From: Mycobacterium sp.
GTDB taxonomy: Bacteria > Actinomycetota > Actinomycetes > Mycobacteriales > Mycobacteriaceae
Assembly (NCBI GenBank): GCA_025965815.1
Contig: JAOPWF010000313.1
Coordinates: forward strand, 1-7,014
Direction: 5' to 3'
DNA: 7,014 nt
Shown: positions 1 to 5,607 of the stretch, piece by piece
How positions within the stretch are numbered: the first letter of the stretch is position 1
Layout: every line of letters begins with the position of its first letter
The notes under the pieces: generated by a model
The model's database searches: none
Seen by the model: only the letters and a program-made list of their open reading frames with translations
What the model was told of the DNA's origin: nothing
Program-made: the position numbers and the translations under genes

Positions 1-1
1 G

Positions 2-808
2 ACCCTGGCGACGTTCAACATCTGGTTCGATGCCTATTTCGCGAACCAGCGCCATCTCGCGATCGCCGAGCTGCTATCCCGAGACATGCCGGACATCATG
101 GTGTTACAAGAAGTCACCCCAACCGCGCTGACCTTTTTCCTCGCCCAACCGTGGATCCGGGAACACTATCTTCGCGCGGCGGTCACCGGCGACGATCTTG
201 GCAACTACGGCTTGCTGATGCTGTCCCAGTTCCCGATCAACCGTGTCACGTACACCCGGCTGCCGACCCGCCTGGCACGCGGATTCCTCATGGCCGAATT
301 CACCATCAATGGCAGCCCGGTTGTCATCGGCTCGGTTCATCTGGAAAGCGGAAAGACAGCTTCACGGTTGCGCGCCCGGCAACTGCGGAAAATACTCCGC
401 GCATTGAAACGAGCGGACAACGCCGTTGTCCTCGGTGATTTCAACATGCGCGACGCCGAGAACCGGCGGATCACTCCGCCCTATTGCGATCTCTGGCCCG
501 CTCTGCGACCACACGACGACGGCTTCACGGAAGATACGTCCATCAACCTCATGCGTTTGGACAGCAAGAACAAGCACAGGCAGGTCCGATTCGATCGTGT
601 GCTTCTCAAAGGCCCCGGATGGGCGCCCGCAAGCATCGACCTGCTAGGAACCGAACCGATATCGAGCGCGCATCCGCGGGTATTTCCGTCCGACCACTTC
701 GGCGTGCAATGCCGACTTACGAGCCGGCCGGTAGCCGCTGCAGAAGCCCGTCGACGACGCCTACCCTGGCAGCTGTGGCGGCGCCCGCGATCGGCGCCTT
801 ACCGGTAA
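2..808 (+). CDS. EEP-family phosphodiesterase, TDP2-like (5'-truncated by window)
   Basis: A Mg2+-dependent phosphoesterase of the endonuclease/exonuclease/phosphatase superfamily (PF03372). The frame is open from base 2 and enters within the first strand of the fold, so only a few N-terminal residues are probably missing. Numbering the 268 visible residues from 1, the family motifs come in order: TFN (4-6), LQEV with the metal-binding Glu at 37, VHLES (112-116), GDFNMRD (145-151), FDRVLL (197-202) and SDHFG (230-234). The set TxN, QE, HLES, GDxNxRD, SDH is the signature of tyrosyl-DNA phosphodiesterase 2-like members, but the same fold also covers nucleases and lipid or sugar phosphatases, so the substrate is open. 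The last 27 or so residues form an Arg-rich tail (RRRR, RRPR) outside the fold. No signal peptide or membrane segment is visible, although the true N-terminus is not in view. The stop is TAA at 806-808. The family call is firm; the TDP2-like assignment is tentative. Confidence 0.88.
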   Translation, partial: TLATFNIWFDAYFANQRHLAIAELLSRDMPDIMVLQEVTPTALTFFLAQPWIREHYLRAAVTGDDLGNYGLLMLSQFPINRVTYTRLPTRLARGFLMAEFTINGSPVVIGSVHLESGKTASRLRARQLRKILRALKRADNAVVLGDFNMRDAENRRITPPYCDLWPALRPHDDGFTEDTSINLMRLDSKNKHRQVRFDRVLLKGPGWAPASIDLLGTEPISSAHPRVFPSDHFGVQCRLTSRPVAAAEARRRRLPWQLWRRPRSAPYR

Positions 809-1017
809 CCCGCCGTTTCGATCCCGCCGTACTCGGTCGTGACTCGGTTGGTCTCATGGCTCCAGACTCGCCGCGCGGCGGGTATCTGGTCCTCTTGGTT
901 CTGGGTGCCCGCGGCTGGGCGACTCATGGGGCCGGCGCGCGATCGGCTCAATGGTCGGTGCCCAGGCCGCCATCGCTTCGAGCTACGGAGCGGAATGGGA
1001 TGAACGGCCCCCTCGCC

Positions 1018-1037
1018 CAAGGCCCTGCCCGGCCTTG
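1018..1037 (+). promoter_or_regulatory. Perfect hairpin just upstream of tpx
   Basis: The 7-base arms CAAGGCC (1018-1024) and GGCCTTG (1031-1037) are perfectly complementary around the 6-base loop CTGCCC. The stem ends 13 bases before the tpx ATG, where a ribosome binding site would normally lie. No purine-rich Shine-Dalgarno sequence is visible here. The structure is seen directly. A role as an attenuator or translational control element is inferred; a terminator for the upstream gene is another possibility, but no T-run follows. Confidence 0.4.
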
Positions 1038-1050
1038 ACACACTGTGCGC

Positions 1051-1545
1051 ATGGCACAGATAACCTTGCGTGGAAACCCCATCAACACAGTCGGCGAGCT
1101 ACCCGCGGTCGGAGCCCCGGCCCCCGGCTTCACCTTGACCGGCACCGATCTCGGCGCGGTCAGCAGCGAGCAGTTCCGCGATAAGCCCGTGTTGCTGAAC
1201 ATCTTTCCCTCGGTGGATACACCGGTATGCGCGACAAGCGTGCGGACCTTCAACGAGCGCGCCGCCGCAAGCGGTCTCTCGGTGCTGTGCGTATCGAAAG
1301 ATCTGCCGTTCGCGCAGAAGCGATTCTGCGGCGCCGAGGGCATCGAAAACGTCACGACGGCATCAGCGTTCCGCGACAGCTTCGGCGAGGACTACGGCAT
1401 CACCATCGCCGACGGTCCGATGGCTGGACTGCTCGGTCGGGCCGTCGTGGTAATCGGTGCGGACGGAAACGTCGTATACGCCGAACTGGTGCCCGAGATC
1501 GCCACGGAGCCAAACTACGATGCGGCACTGGCAGCGGTGAGCTAG
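1051..1545 (+). CDS. tpx: Thiol peroxidase Tpx (atypical 2-Cys peroxiredoxin)
   Basis: A cytoplasmic peroxiredoxin that reduces hydrogen peroxide and organic peroxides using thioredoxin-type donors. The 164-residue product has the whole Tpx layout: N-terminal MAQITLRGN, the active-site loop PSVDTPVCATS with peroxidatic Cys60, Cys80 in VLCVSKD, and resolving Cys93 in QKRFCGAEG. The C-terminal half (SAFRDSFGEDYG, PMAGLL, VIGADGNVVY, LVPEI) is also intact. The length agrees with the 165 residues I recall for M. tuberculosis Tpx (Rv1932). ATG 1051 is chosen because it gives the conserved MAQI start; an in-frame GTG at 1045 would only add two residues. No clear Shine-Dalgarno sequence precedes either start; instead there is a hairpin at 1018-1037. 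The gene stands alone: the upstream gene ends 242 bases earlier and the downstream gene is convergent. Confidence 0.97.
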   Translation: MAQITLRGNPINTVGELPAVGAPAPGFTLTGTDLGAVSSEQFRDKPVLLNIFPSVDTPVCATSVRTFNERAAASGLSVLCVSKDLPFAQKRFCGAEGIENVTTASAFRDSFGEDYGITIADGPMAGLLGRAVVVIGADGNVVYAELVPEIATEPNYDAALAAVS

Positions 1546-1600
1546 TCGCCCCGCGGCCCCACCTCCTCGCCCAGACCGTTGGTGTCCCCCCGCCGAACAG

Positions 1601-1613
1601 CGCGCACTGCGCG
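1601..1613. terminator. Possible short terminator hairpin between convergent genes
   Basis: CGCGC (1601-1605) and GCGCG (1609-1613) pair around the 3-base loop ACT, and a G-T wobble could extend the stem by one. It lies in the 88-base gap between the convergent tpx and holin-like genes. A compact GC-only stem fits mycobacterial terminators, which often lack a U-run, but five base pairs in GC-rich DNA may occur by chance. Confidence 0.25.
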
Positions 1614-1633
1614 TGAGTCCGGAGGCCGGTTCG

Positions 1634-2035
1634 TCAGCTTCGAGCCTCGTGGCGGACATCTCGAGTCAGCATCGACAGCACCCAGCTCACGATCGATAAG
1701 ACGATGGCAGCCCAGATTGCTGTCGGCCAGAAGTGGTCGATCTGCAATCCCCAGTGGGTGGTGTGGCCGGTGATCCAGGCGGTGATCCACAGCATCAGGG
1801 CGTTGATGACGATGTGGAACAGGCCAAGCGTAAGGATGTAGAGCGGGATCGACACGATCTGCACAATGGGCTTGATCAGCGCGTTGACGAGACCGAAGAT
1901 CACGGCGGCGACGAAGACGATGCCGATGTTCTGCAATGTCGTGTCGCCGCCGACGAAGCGCAGGCCAGGCACGACGAGGGTCACCACCCACAAAGCGAGT
2001 CCGGTCAGTGCCGCGCGCAGAAGGAAAGACCGCAC
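1634..2035 (-). CDS. Four-helix membrane protein, phage holin 4 superfamily (PF04020, YvlD-like)
   Basis: A small integral membrane protein of 133 residues, the normal size for PF04020. Four hydrophobic segments are visible at about residues 4-23, 36-57, 59-86 and 104-123. The family's characteristic stretch is FGLVNALIKPIVQIVSIPLY (47-66), followed by LTLGLFHIVINALMLWITAW. The C-terminus (TRDVRHEARS) is polar and charged. Despite the family name, these are ordinary chromosomal genes in bacteria and no lysis cassette is present here; the function is unknown. The start is GTG at 2033-2035, chosen because MRSFLLRAAL leads straight into helix 1; the upstream sequence has only a weak purine-rich match. 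The gene is convergent with tpx and divergent from the gene at 2186. The family assignment is solid; the cellular role is not known. Confidence 0.9.
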   Translation of the reverse strand: MRSFLLRAALTGLALWVVTLVVPGLRFVGGDTTLQNIGIVFVAAVIFGLVNALIKPIVQIVSIPLYILTLGLFHIVINALMLWITAWITGHTTHWGLQIDHFWPTAIWAAIVLSIVSWVLSMLTRDVRHEARS

Positions 2036-2098
2036 GGGGCTAATTCTGCCAGCACGGACCGCTCGAGCATCGGCTGTCGCGCGACATACGGCCCTAGC

Positions 2099-2127
2099 CT
2101 GACTTCTGCGAACGGGCGCGGTACCCT
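2099..2127 (+). promoter_or_regulatory. Candidate sigma-A-type promoter for the gene at 2186
   Basis: CTGACT (2099-2104) resembles a mycobacterial -35 TTGAC box. It is separated by exactly 17 bases from TACCCT (2122-2127), which fits the loose TANNNT -10 pattern. Transcription would begin near 2134 and give a leader of about 50 bases before the GTG at 2186. The spacing is ideal but both boxes are imperfect, so this is a candidate only. Confidence 0.35.
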
Positions 2128-2185
2128 CCGACCGTCCTCAGCGCCGAGGGGTGTTGTAGCAGTTCGGTGGTGGCATGCTGGCAAT

Positions 2186-2875
2186 GTGGGATTGGTATTT
2201 CGCCTGGCGGAGCTTCTGATTGTGATCTTGCCGGTAGCCGGCATGATCATCGCTGCCGTCAAAGCGTTCTCGGCCGCAAATGAGCGGCGGAGTCAGCAAA
2301 CCCGTGATTCGTATGAGACAAGACAGCAAGACAACGTGATGGCTGCCGTGCCCGTCGGACACATCGCCAGCAACCAAGCCGCCCAGTGGCGGGCCATCAC
2401 GCGCGTTCTCGAGGAGCACACCCGAACGGACGCACGCTGGCTGGACTACGAGCTCGACGTCGCCAAGCTTCTGGATTTCCCACTCATGACCGATATGCGC
2501 GATCCGCTCACGATGGGCTTTCACAGGGCCAAGCTACGGGCGGACTTGCTGCGCCCTGCCACGGCCGAAGATCTCCTCGACGACCGGGATTCTGCCACCC
2601 AGTACCTCGCTGCCGTCGAGGACTATGTGACCGCTTTCAACGTCGCTGAGGCGGAGGCGATCCGCAGACGCCGCAATGACTTCACCCAGGAGGGACAGCG
2701 TCGGATTGCGCGCGCGCATAGCCTCTTGCGCGTGGCGTCGGATTCCGCCGCGACTCCGAAGGAACGCGAGCATGCGTATGAGCTGGCGTGCCACGAACTC
2801 GACGGTCTCATCGTGTTGCCGTCCAACACGCGCGCTGGAATAGAGCGCGGCATCGCCGGCGAGATCGACGGATAA
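2186..2875 (+). CDS. Membrane-anchored protein of unknown function
   Basis: I do not recognise a named family. The 229-residue product begins with one strongly hydrophobic segment (about residues 5-27, LAELLIVILPVAGMIIAAVKAF), then a highly charged, mostly helical soluble part. The likely topology is a signal anchor, but its orientation is unclear because basic residues occur on both sides and the cluster ERRSQQTR follows the helix. Notable blocks are WLDYELDVAKLLDFPLMTDM (85-104), MGFHRAKLRADLLRP (110-124) and YLAAVEDYVTAFNVAEAEAIRRRR (140-163). No Cys pair, nucleotide-binding motif or catalytic signature is evident. GTG 2186 is chosen because it sits directly before the hydrophobic segment. 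The frame stays open back to 1733, but that part is antisense to the holin-like gene and has no membrane-protein character. No strong ribosome binding site is seen. The gene is divergent from the holin-like gene and convergent with the thioesterase remnant, whose end lies 17 bases downstream. Confidence 0.8.
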   Translation: MGLVFRLAELLIVILPVAGMIIAAVKAFSAANERRSQQTRDSYETRQQDNVMAAVPVGHIASNQAAQWRAITRVLEEHTRTDARWLDYELDVAKLLDFPLMTDMRDPLTMGFHRAKLRADLLRPATAEDLLDDRDSATQYLAAVEDYVTAFNVAEAEAIRRRRNDFTQEGQRRIARAHSLLRVASDSAATPKEREHAYELACHELDGLIVLPSNTRAGIERGIAGEIDG

Positions 2876-2892
2876 AACGCGCCTTGGCCGAT

Positions 2893-3670
2893 TCAGATCC
2901 GCCAGAGCGACTCCTGAGCGACGCTCGCGATCAACGTGCCGTGTTCGTCCTGGATGGATCCTAGGGCCAGACCGCGGGCGTCGCTGTGGTTGACCCCGAC
3001 GGCGTCGTAGCAGTGCCATTGGTGCGGATCGATCGGCCTGTGGAACCACACCGCGTGGTCCAGGCTGGCGGCGCCACCCGGGCCGGGCGCCTGCGCCGGA
3101 CCCGGTGGGCAGGCCGCTGACACCAGACCGACACCGGAGATGAAGGCCTACGCACACGCCCGCAGGAGCGGGTCGTCCTCGACCGGCTCACGGGTCCGGA
3201 ACCAGAACGGCTGGATCGGCCGGTCGGTGGGGCGGCGCGGTACGCGTTTCGAAGCGGTCGGCCCACCGTTCCGGCAGCGCCGTGATGGTCATCGCGTCCG
3301 CCCGAGTGAGCCTCGGTGGCTCCGACCGCTGCCAATCGATGGTCGGCTCCGGCCGATGGAAGGACGCCAGCGTTTCGAATCTGGCCGCCCCGTCCTGGCT
3401 GGCTGTGACCCGGCGGGTGTTAAATGAGCGGCCGTCCCGAGTGAGTTCCACGGTGAACTCGACGTCCACGCCGACCCTGCCGCCTTTGATGAAATATGCA
3501 TCCAGCGACTGCGGCAGCCGACCGGAGTCGACGGTCGCCCCTGCGGCCGACAGGGCCTGCGCCGCGATCAACCCGCCGAAGAGACATTGGCCGGCACCGA
3601 AGGCCGCGGAGGTGCGAGAGGTCTGGCCACTGCCGTCGAGCTTTACTGACTCGGCGATCCAGCTCGGCAT
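2893..3670 (-). pseudogene. Acyl-CoA thioesterase, TesB-like double hotdog, frameshifted and stop-interrupted
   Basis: This is the remnant of a TesB-type thioesterase, which hydrolyses acyl-CoA to free acid and CoA. The first hotdog domain is intact from ATG 3670: MPSWIAESVKL, then FGGLIAAQALSAA, LDAYFIKGG, TRDGRSFNTRRVTASQDG and SFHRPEP. The frame then drifts after RFETR and stops at TGA 3188-3190. The second domain continues in another frame from about 3240 to TGA 2893: RPTDRPIQPFWFRTREPVEDDPLLRACA, then an in-frame amber codon at 3148-3150, then AFISGVGLVSAA, SLDHAVWFHRPID and LIASVAQESLWRI. The Asp of SLDH and the Gln of SVAQE match catalytic residues of the family. The frameshift lies between about 3190 and 3250 and fits one extra base or two missing bases. 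The stop needs one substitution from a Leu codon (TTG to TAG). Two separate lesions argue for true decay over sequencing error. The 160-residue N-terminal half could still be translated as a single-hotdog product. Confidence 0.88.
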
Positions 3671-3865
3671 ACTCCCCCAGCAGTCGGGTGGCGGGAATGA
3701 AACCGCAACCTATACGTCCTGATTGAGACTACCTGCGCGTTTATCAGCGAAAGCCGCTGCCTGAACTGTTGCGGATGCGCAGTGTCAACGCACCGCCTGG
3801 ACAAGGGTCTCGTCTCACTTTGTTGACGACCGTGCCGATTTCGTGACAGAGGGAGTCCACGCCGT

Positions 3866-3901
3866 CGAGCCCGATGGCTTCCACGCAAGGTATCGGGCTC
3901 G
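3866..3901. repeat. Perfect 10-bp inverted repeat / stable hairpin
   Basis: The arms CGAGCCCGAT (3866-3875) and ATCGGGCTCG (3892-3901) are perfectly complementary. Inside the 16-base interval, a G-T wobble, one mismatch and three more pairs (CTT with AAG) can extend the helix, leaving a 6-base loop. No T-run follows on either strand, and no gene ends toward it, so an ordinary terminator is not the obvious reading. Alternatives are an operator, a structured leader or small RNA, or a mobile-element relic. Confidence 0.55.
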
Positions 3902-4120
3902 CATCTATCCGGAATCAATTGCTGCACAATGGCATAACGAATACGCAGAAGTGCTCTGGTAACTGTGCGTGCTCCAACTTTGCGTATAGCCTTCGGGCGG
4001 AGCAATTTTGCCGCACGGGTGGTGTTGCTCATCGCCCGCGGTCTGGCGCCGCGCTCAGCGGATGTCACGACGAGGAATCATGGAGTGGCGGCGGATGCGC
4101 GACGACACCGCGCTGAGCCC

Positions 4121-4127
4121 GGAGAGG
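4121..4127 (+). promoter_or_regulatory. Ribosome binding site of the RipD-like gene
   Basis: GGAGAGG precedes two possible in-frame starts, ATG 4132 (4-base spacer) and ATG 4138 (10-base spacer). An in-frame TGA at 4114-4116 rules out any start further upstream. Either start yields the same signal peptide, differing by two residues. Confidence 0.65.
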
Positions 4128-4131
4128 TGGA

Positions 4132-4704
4132 ATGCGGATGAGACACATTTGCGCCTTCGCGATCAGCCTGGCCCTGTTGGCGGCGACCCCCGGTCTGGCG
4201 ACCGCTGACACGTATTCGGGGCTGGCAGGCCGTCAGCAGGCCAAAAGCTACGTCATCGCGCGGGCGCTTTCGCAGCGTGGTGTGCCGTACTCATATGGAG
4301 GCGGCAACGCCTCCGGCCCAAGCGCAAGCACCGTCCCAAGTGCCAGCACCGTTCCAGACCCCAGCACCGTGCCAGGTGCCAGCGTCGCCGTTCTAGATGC
4401 CAGCGCCGTCCCAAGTGCCGGCACCGTCGGATTCGACGCATCTGGTCTCATCCAGTACGCCTTCGCCGGCGTCGGGATCAAGTTGCCGCGTTCCTCGAGC
4501 CAGCAGTACAACGCGAGCCGCAAGATCCTGCCCGCGCAGGCTCTCCCTGGCGACCTGATCTTCTACGGCCCCGAAGGCAGCCAAAGCGTCGCGCTGTTCC
4601 TGGGAAACGGGCAGATGCTGGAGGCCACTGAGCCCGCCGTTATGGTCTCGCCGGTACGCACCGCCGGCATGACTCCGTACCTGGGCCGGATAATCGAGTC
4701 GTGA
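4132..4704 (+). CDS. Secreted RipD-like NlpC/P60 protein, catalytically inactive, with internal repeat
   Basis: An exported cell-wall protein of 190 residues. Residues 1-25 form a signal peptide (MRMRH, hydrophobic core, cleavage near ATA-DT). Residues 33-62 (QAKSYVIARALSQRGVPYSY GGG) and 98-190 form the NlpC/P60 fold: GFDASGLIQYAFAGVGIKLPRSS, PGDLIFYGPEGSQSVALFLGNGQMLEA and SPVRTAGMTPYLGRI. Active members have DCSG and HVG; here Ala103 replaces the nucleophilic Cys and Ser152 replaces the base His. M. tuberculosis RipD (Rv1566c) has the same kind of loss and is known to bind peptidoglycan without cleaving it, so a binding or scaffolding role is inferred. Two differences from RipD as I recall it: residues 63-99 are a six-unit repeat where RipD has a shorter Gly/Thr-rich loop, and the Pro/Gln-rich C-terminal tail is absent. 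ATG 4138 is an alternative start. It may be a paralogue of RipD, so no symbol is given. Confidence 0.9.
   Translation: MRMRHICAFAISLALLAATPGLATADTYSGLAGRQQAKSYVIARALSQRGVPYSYGGGNASGPSASTVPSASTVPDPSTVPGASVAVLDASAVPSAGTVGFDASGLIQYAFAGVGIKLPRSSSQQYNASRKILPAQALPGDLIFYGPEGSQSVALFLGNGQMLEATEPAVMVSPVRTAGMTPYLGRIIES
4318..4428 (+). repeat. Six-unit in-frame 18-nt tandem repeat inside the RipD-like gene
   Basis: The units encode PSASTV, PSASTV, PDPSTV, PGASVA, VLDASAV and PSAGTV. Five are 18 bases long; the fifth is 21 bases (4390-4410). The best-kept DNA core is CCAAGTGCCAGCACCGT, with substitutions spread through the copies, so the array is not freshly expanded. All length changes are multiples of three, so the frame is kept. 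The array ends directly before the GFDASG motif. Confidence 0.85.
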
Positions 4705-4759
4705 TCGGGAATTCCACTGCGGCGCCACCGTACTGGCACTTCGGTGTCGGGGGACAGGC

Positions 4760-4785
4760 GCTGACAACTAGCTCGCGGCGTCAGC
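4760..4785. terminator. Possible hairpin between convergent genes
   Basis: GCTGAC (4760-4765) and GTCAGC (4780-4785) pair around a 14-base loop, in the 76-base gap between the RipD-like gene and gntR, overlapping the gntR stop codon. The position suits a shared terminator, but the stem is short, the loop large, and there is no T-run. Confidence 0.2.
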
Positions 4786-5563
4786 TTGCCTTGGTCTGGC
4801 CGTTCTGGCTTTGTAGGGCCACCGATGCCGTGTCCGCGGGTGACTGGATGCCTACTCCCCGCCCCTGGACTGTAACGGCGAGACGCGTGCGGTCACCCCG
4901 GAACAGGTCGCGTGAGAACTCGCACGGTGTTTCGTGCTGGTCGTAGGTGATGCGGGTGATCAGCAGCAATGCTGACTCGGGTTTGATGCCCAGCAACGAG
5001 GCTTCGTCTGGCGTGGCGTTGACAGCCTCGATCCGCTCGTCGGCGCGGGAAGTGACCAGACCGTAAAGGGTTTCGAGGATCTCGTAGATTGATCCGCCGA
5101 GCTGTTGCTCGAGTAATCCCGGAAAGGCGTCGGCCGGAAACTGGGCGAGCTCCAGCGAGATGGGAGACCGGTCCGCGAGGCGGACACGCTGGATTTCGAT
5201 GACAAAGTCGTTGGCGCCGATACGCAAAGCCTTCTGCGTGGTGCGGTCCGGCGCGGTGATCTTCGTGGACAGAACGCGGGTCCCGGCGACATATCCTTGG
5301 TTGGCAAGGAAAGCAGGCACGCCGACGACGTCGGACAGACTGCGTTGAATCTGTACATGGCTGATGAAGATGCCGCCTGATCGGCCGATCACCCGATGGA
5401 CCAGACCCGCCTCTTCCAACGCCGCCAGCACCTGGCGCAGACTGGAGCGGCTGGTGGCGAAACGCTCAGCGAGATCGCGTTCGCTGCCGAGCTTCGCACC
5501 AGGGACGCCGGCGTTGATGTCGGCAACGATCCGGCGACGCAATTCCTCACTTGGGGTCGGCAC
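4781..5563 (-). CDS. GntR-family transcriptional regulator, HutC subfamily (UTRA domain)
   Basis: A cytoplasmic one-component regulator of 260 residues, the usual HutC-subfamily length. The N-terminal winged helix-turn-helix (about 5-68) shows the GntR signature: LGSERDLAERFATSRSSLRQVLAALEEAGLVHRV, then the wing GRSGGIFIS. The UTRA small-molecule-binding domain occupies about 90-233, with IEIQRVRLADRSPISLELAQFP, SRADERIEAVNATPDEASLLGI, PLL-type core strands and the closing CEFSRDLFRGDRTRLAV. The C-terminal tail (about 235-260) is polar. Start GTG 5563 is supported by AGGAGGG at 5567-5573. It lies 44 bases behind the dehydrogenase on the same strand, so it probably belongs to that operon but may also have its own promoter (TAGAAT at 5597-5602). 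The ligand cannot be deduced; a substrate or product of the kinase/dehydrogenase pathway is the natural guess. Confidence 0.93.
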   Translation of the reverse strand: MPTPSEELRRRIVADINAGVPGAKLGSERDLAERFATSRSSLRQVLAALEEAGLVHRVIGRSGGIFISHVQIQRSLSDVVGVPAFLANQGYVAGTRVLSTKITAPDRTTQKALRIGANDFVIEIQRVRLADRSPISLELAQFPADAFPGLLEQQLGGSIYEILETLYGLVTSRADERIEAVNATPDEASLLGIKPESALLLITRITYDQHETPCEFSRDLFRGDRTRLAVTVQGRGVGIQSPADTASVALQSQNGQTKAS

Positions 5564-5566
5564 CGG

Positions 5567-5573
5567 CCCTCCT
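5567..5573 (-). promoter_or_regulatory. Ribosome binding site fixing the gntR start
   Basis: On the minus strand AGGAGGG is followed by CCG and then GTG (5563-5561). It is the strongest Shine-Dalgarno match in the window and supports GTG 5563 as the start. Confidence 0.75.
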
Positions 5574-5584
5574 GTCCCCGCGAT

Positions 5585-5597
5585 TTGGTACGTCCAA
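5585..5597. promoter_or_regulatory. Candidate GntR operator upstream of gntR
   Basis: TTGGTACGTCCAA has palindromic 4-base ends (TTGG/CCAA) around a 5-base centre. It resembles the TGGT...ACCA-type sites bound by HutC-subfamily regulators such as DasR and NagR. It begins 22 bases upstream of the gntR start and abuts the TAGAAT box, so it would cover the transcription start. It shares TGGTNNGNCCA with the palindrome at 6402-6412. Binding is inferred. Confidence 0.42.
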
Positions 5598-5602
5598 TTC
5601 TA
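5597..5602 (-). promoter_or_regulatory. Candidate -10 box for gntR
   Basis: The minus strand reads TAGAAT, five of six bases matching TATAAT, in the gap between the dehydrogenase stop and gntR. Transcription would start near 5590, with a leader of about 26 bases. No good -35 is seen at the expected distance, which is not unusual in mycobacteria. Confidence 0.4.
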
Positions 5603-5607
5603 GAGGA

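Larger units (their letters stand above)
3671..4131. other. Gene-free divergent intergenic region (461 bp)
   Basis: This lies between the thioesterase remnant (-) and the RipD-like gene (+). The short open frames inside it have no plausible protein character. It contains a perfect 10-bp inverted repeat (listed separately), a lower-GC patch (28 of 60 bases G or C at 3901-3960), and TATAGCCT (3985-3992), which could supply a -10 box for the RipD-like gene with a leader of about 130 bases, though no convincing -35 is seen. Nothing resembles a tRNA or an insertion-sequence end. Confidence 0.6.

Noticed and set aside
809..830. Direct repeat CCCGCCGT (809-816 and 823-830) after the phosphodiesterase gene
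   Set aside because: Eight bases of GC-rich sequence, two copies only, with no mobile element between them.
839..1003. 54-codon plus-strand frame with GTG start in the gap before tpx
   Set aside because: No ribosome binding site, no recognisable motif and an Arg/Trp-rich composition; I see no support for a small gene here.
484..1038. 184-codon plus-strand open frame overlapping the phosphodiesterase gene
   Set aside because: It overlaps a gene with clear family motifs in another frame, and its translation is Arg/Ser/Pro-rich without any domain; typical of shadow frames in GC-rich DNA.
1035..1040. TTGACA as the -35 box of the tpx promoter
   Set aside because: A matching -10 would fall inside the tpx coding region, downstream of the conserved start codon.
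1634..2035. Prophage lysis gene reading of the holin-like protein
   Set aside because: PF04020 proteins are common chromosomal genes, and no endolysin, capsid, integrase or other phage gene lies nearby.
1733..2185. Long upstream extension of the frame that encodes the anchored unknown protein
   Set aside because: This part is antisense to the holin-like gene, its translation is Asp/Gln/His-rich noise, and the hydrophobic start after GTG 2186 is the natural N-terminus.
2175..2219. 14-codon upstream frame (MLAMWDWYFAWRSF) overlapping the start of the anchored protein
   Set aside because: No ribosome binding site and no comparative support; it may simply be an out-of-frame reading of the leader and hydrophobic helix.
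2534..3157. 207-codon minus-strand frame across the end of the unknown gene and the thioesterase remnant
   Set aside because: It is out of frame with the recognisable second hotdog domain and antisense to the anchored protein; its Arg-rich translation has no domain.
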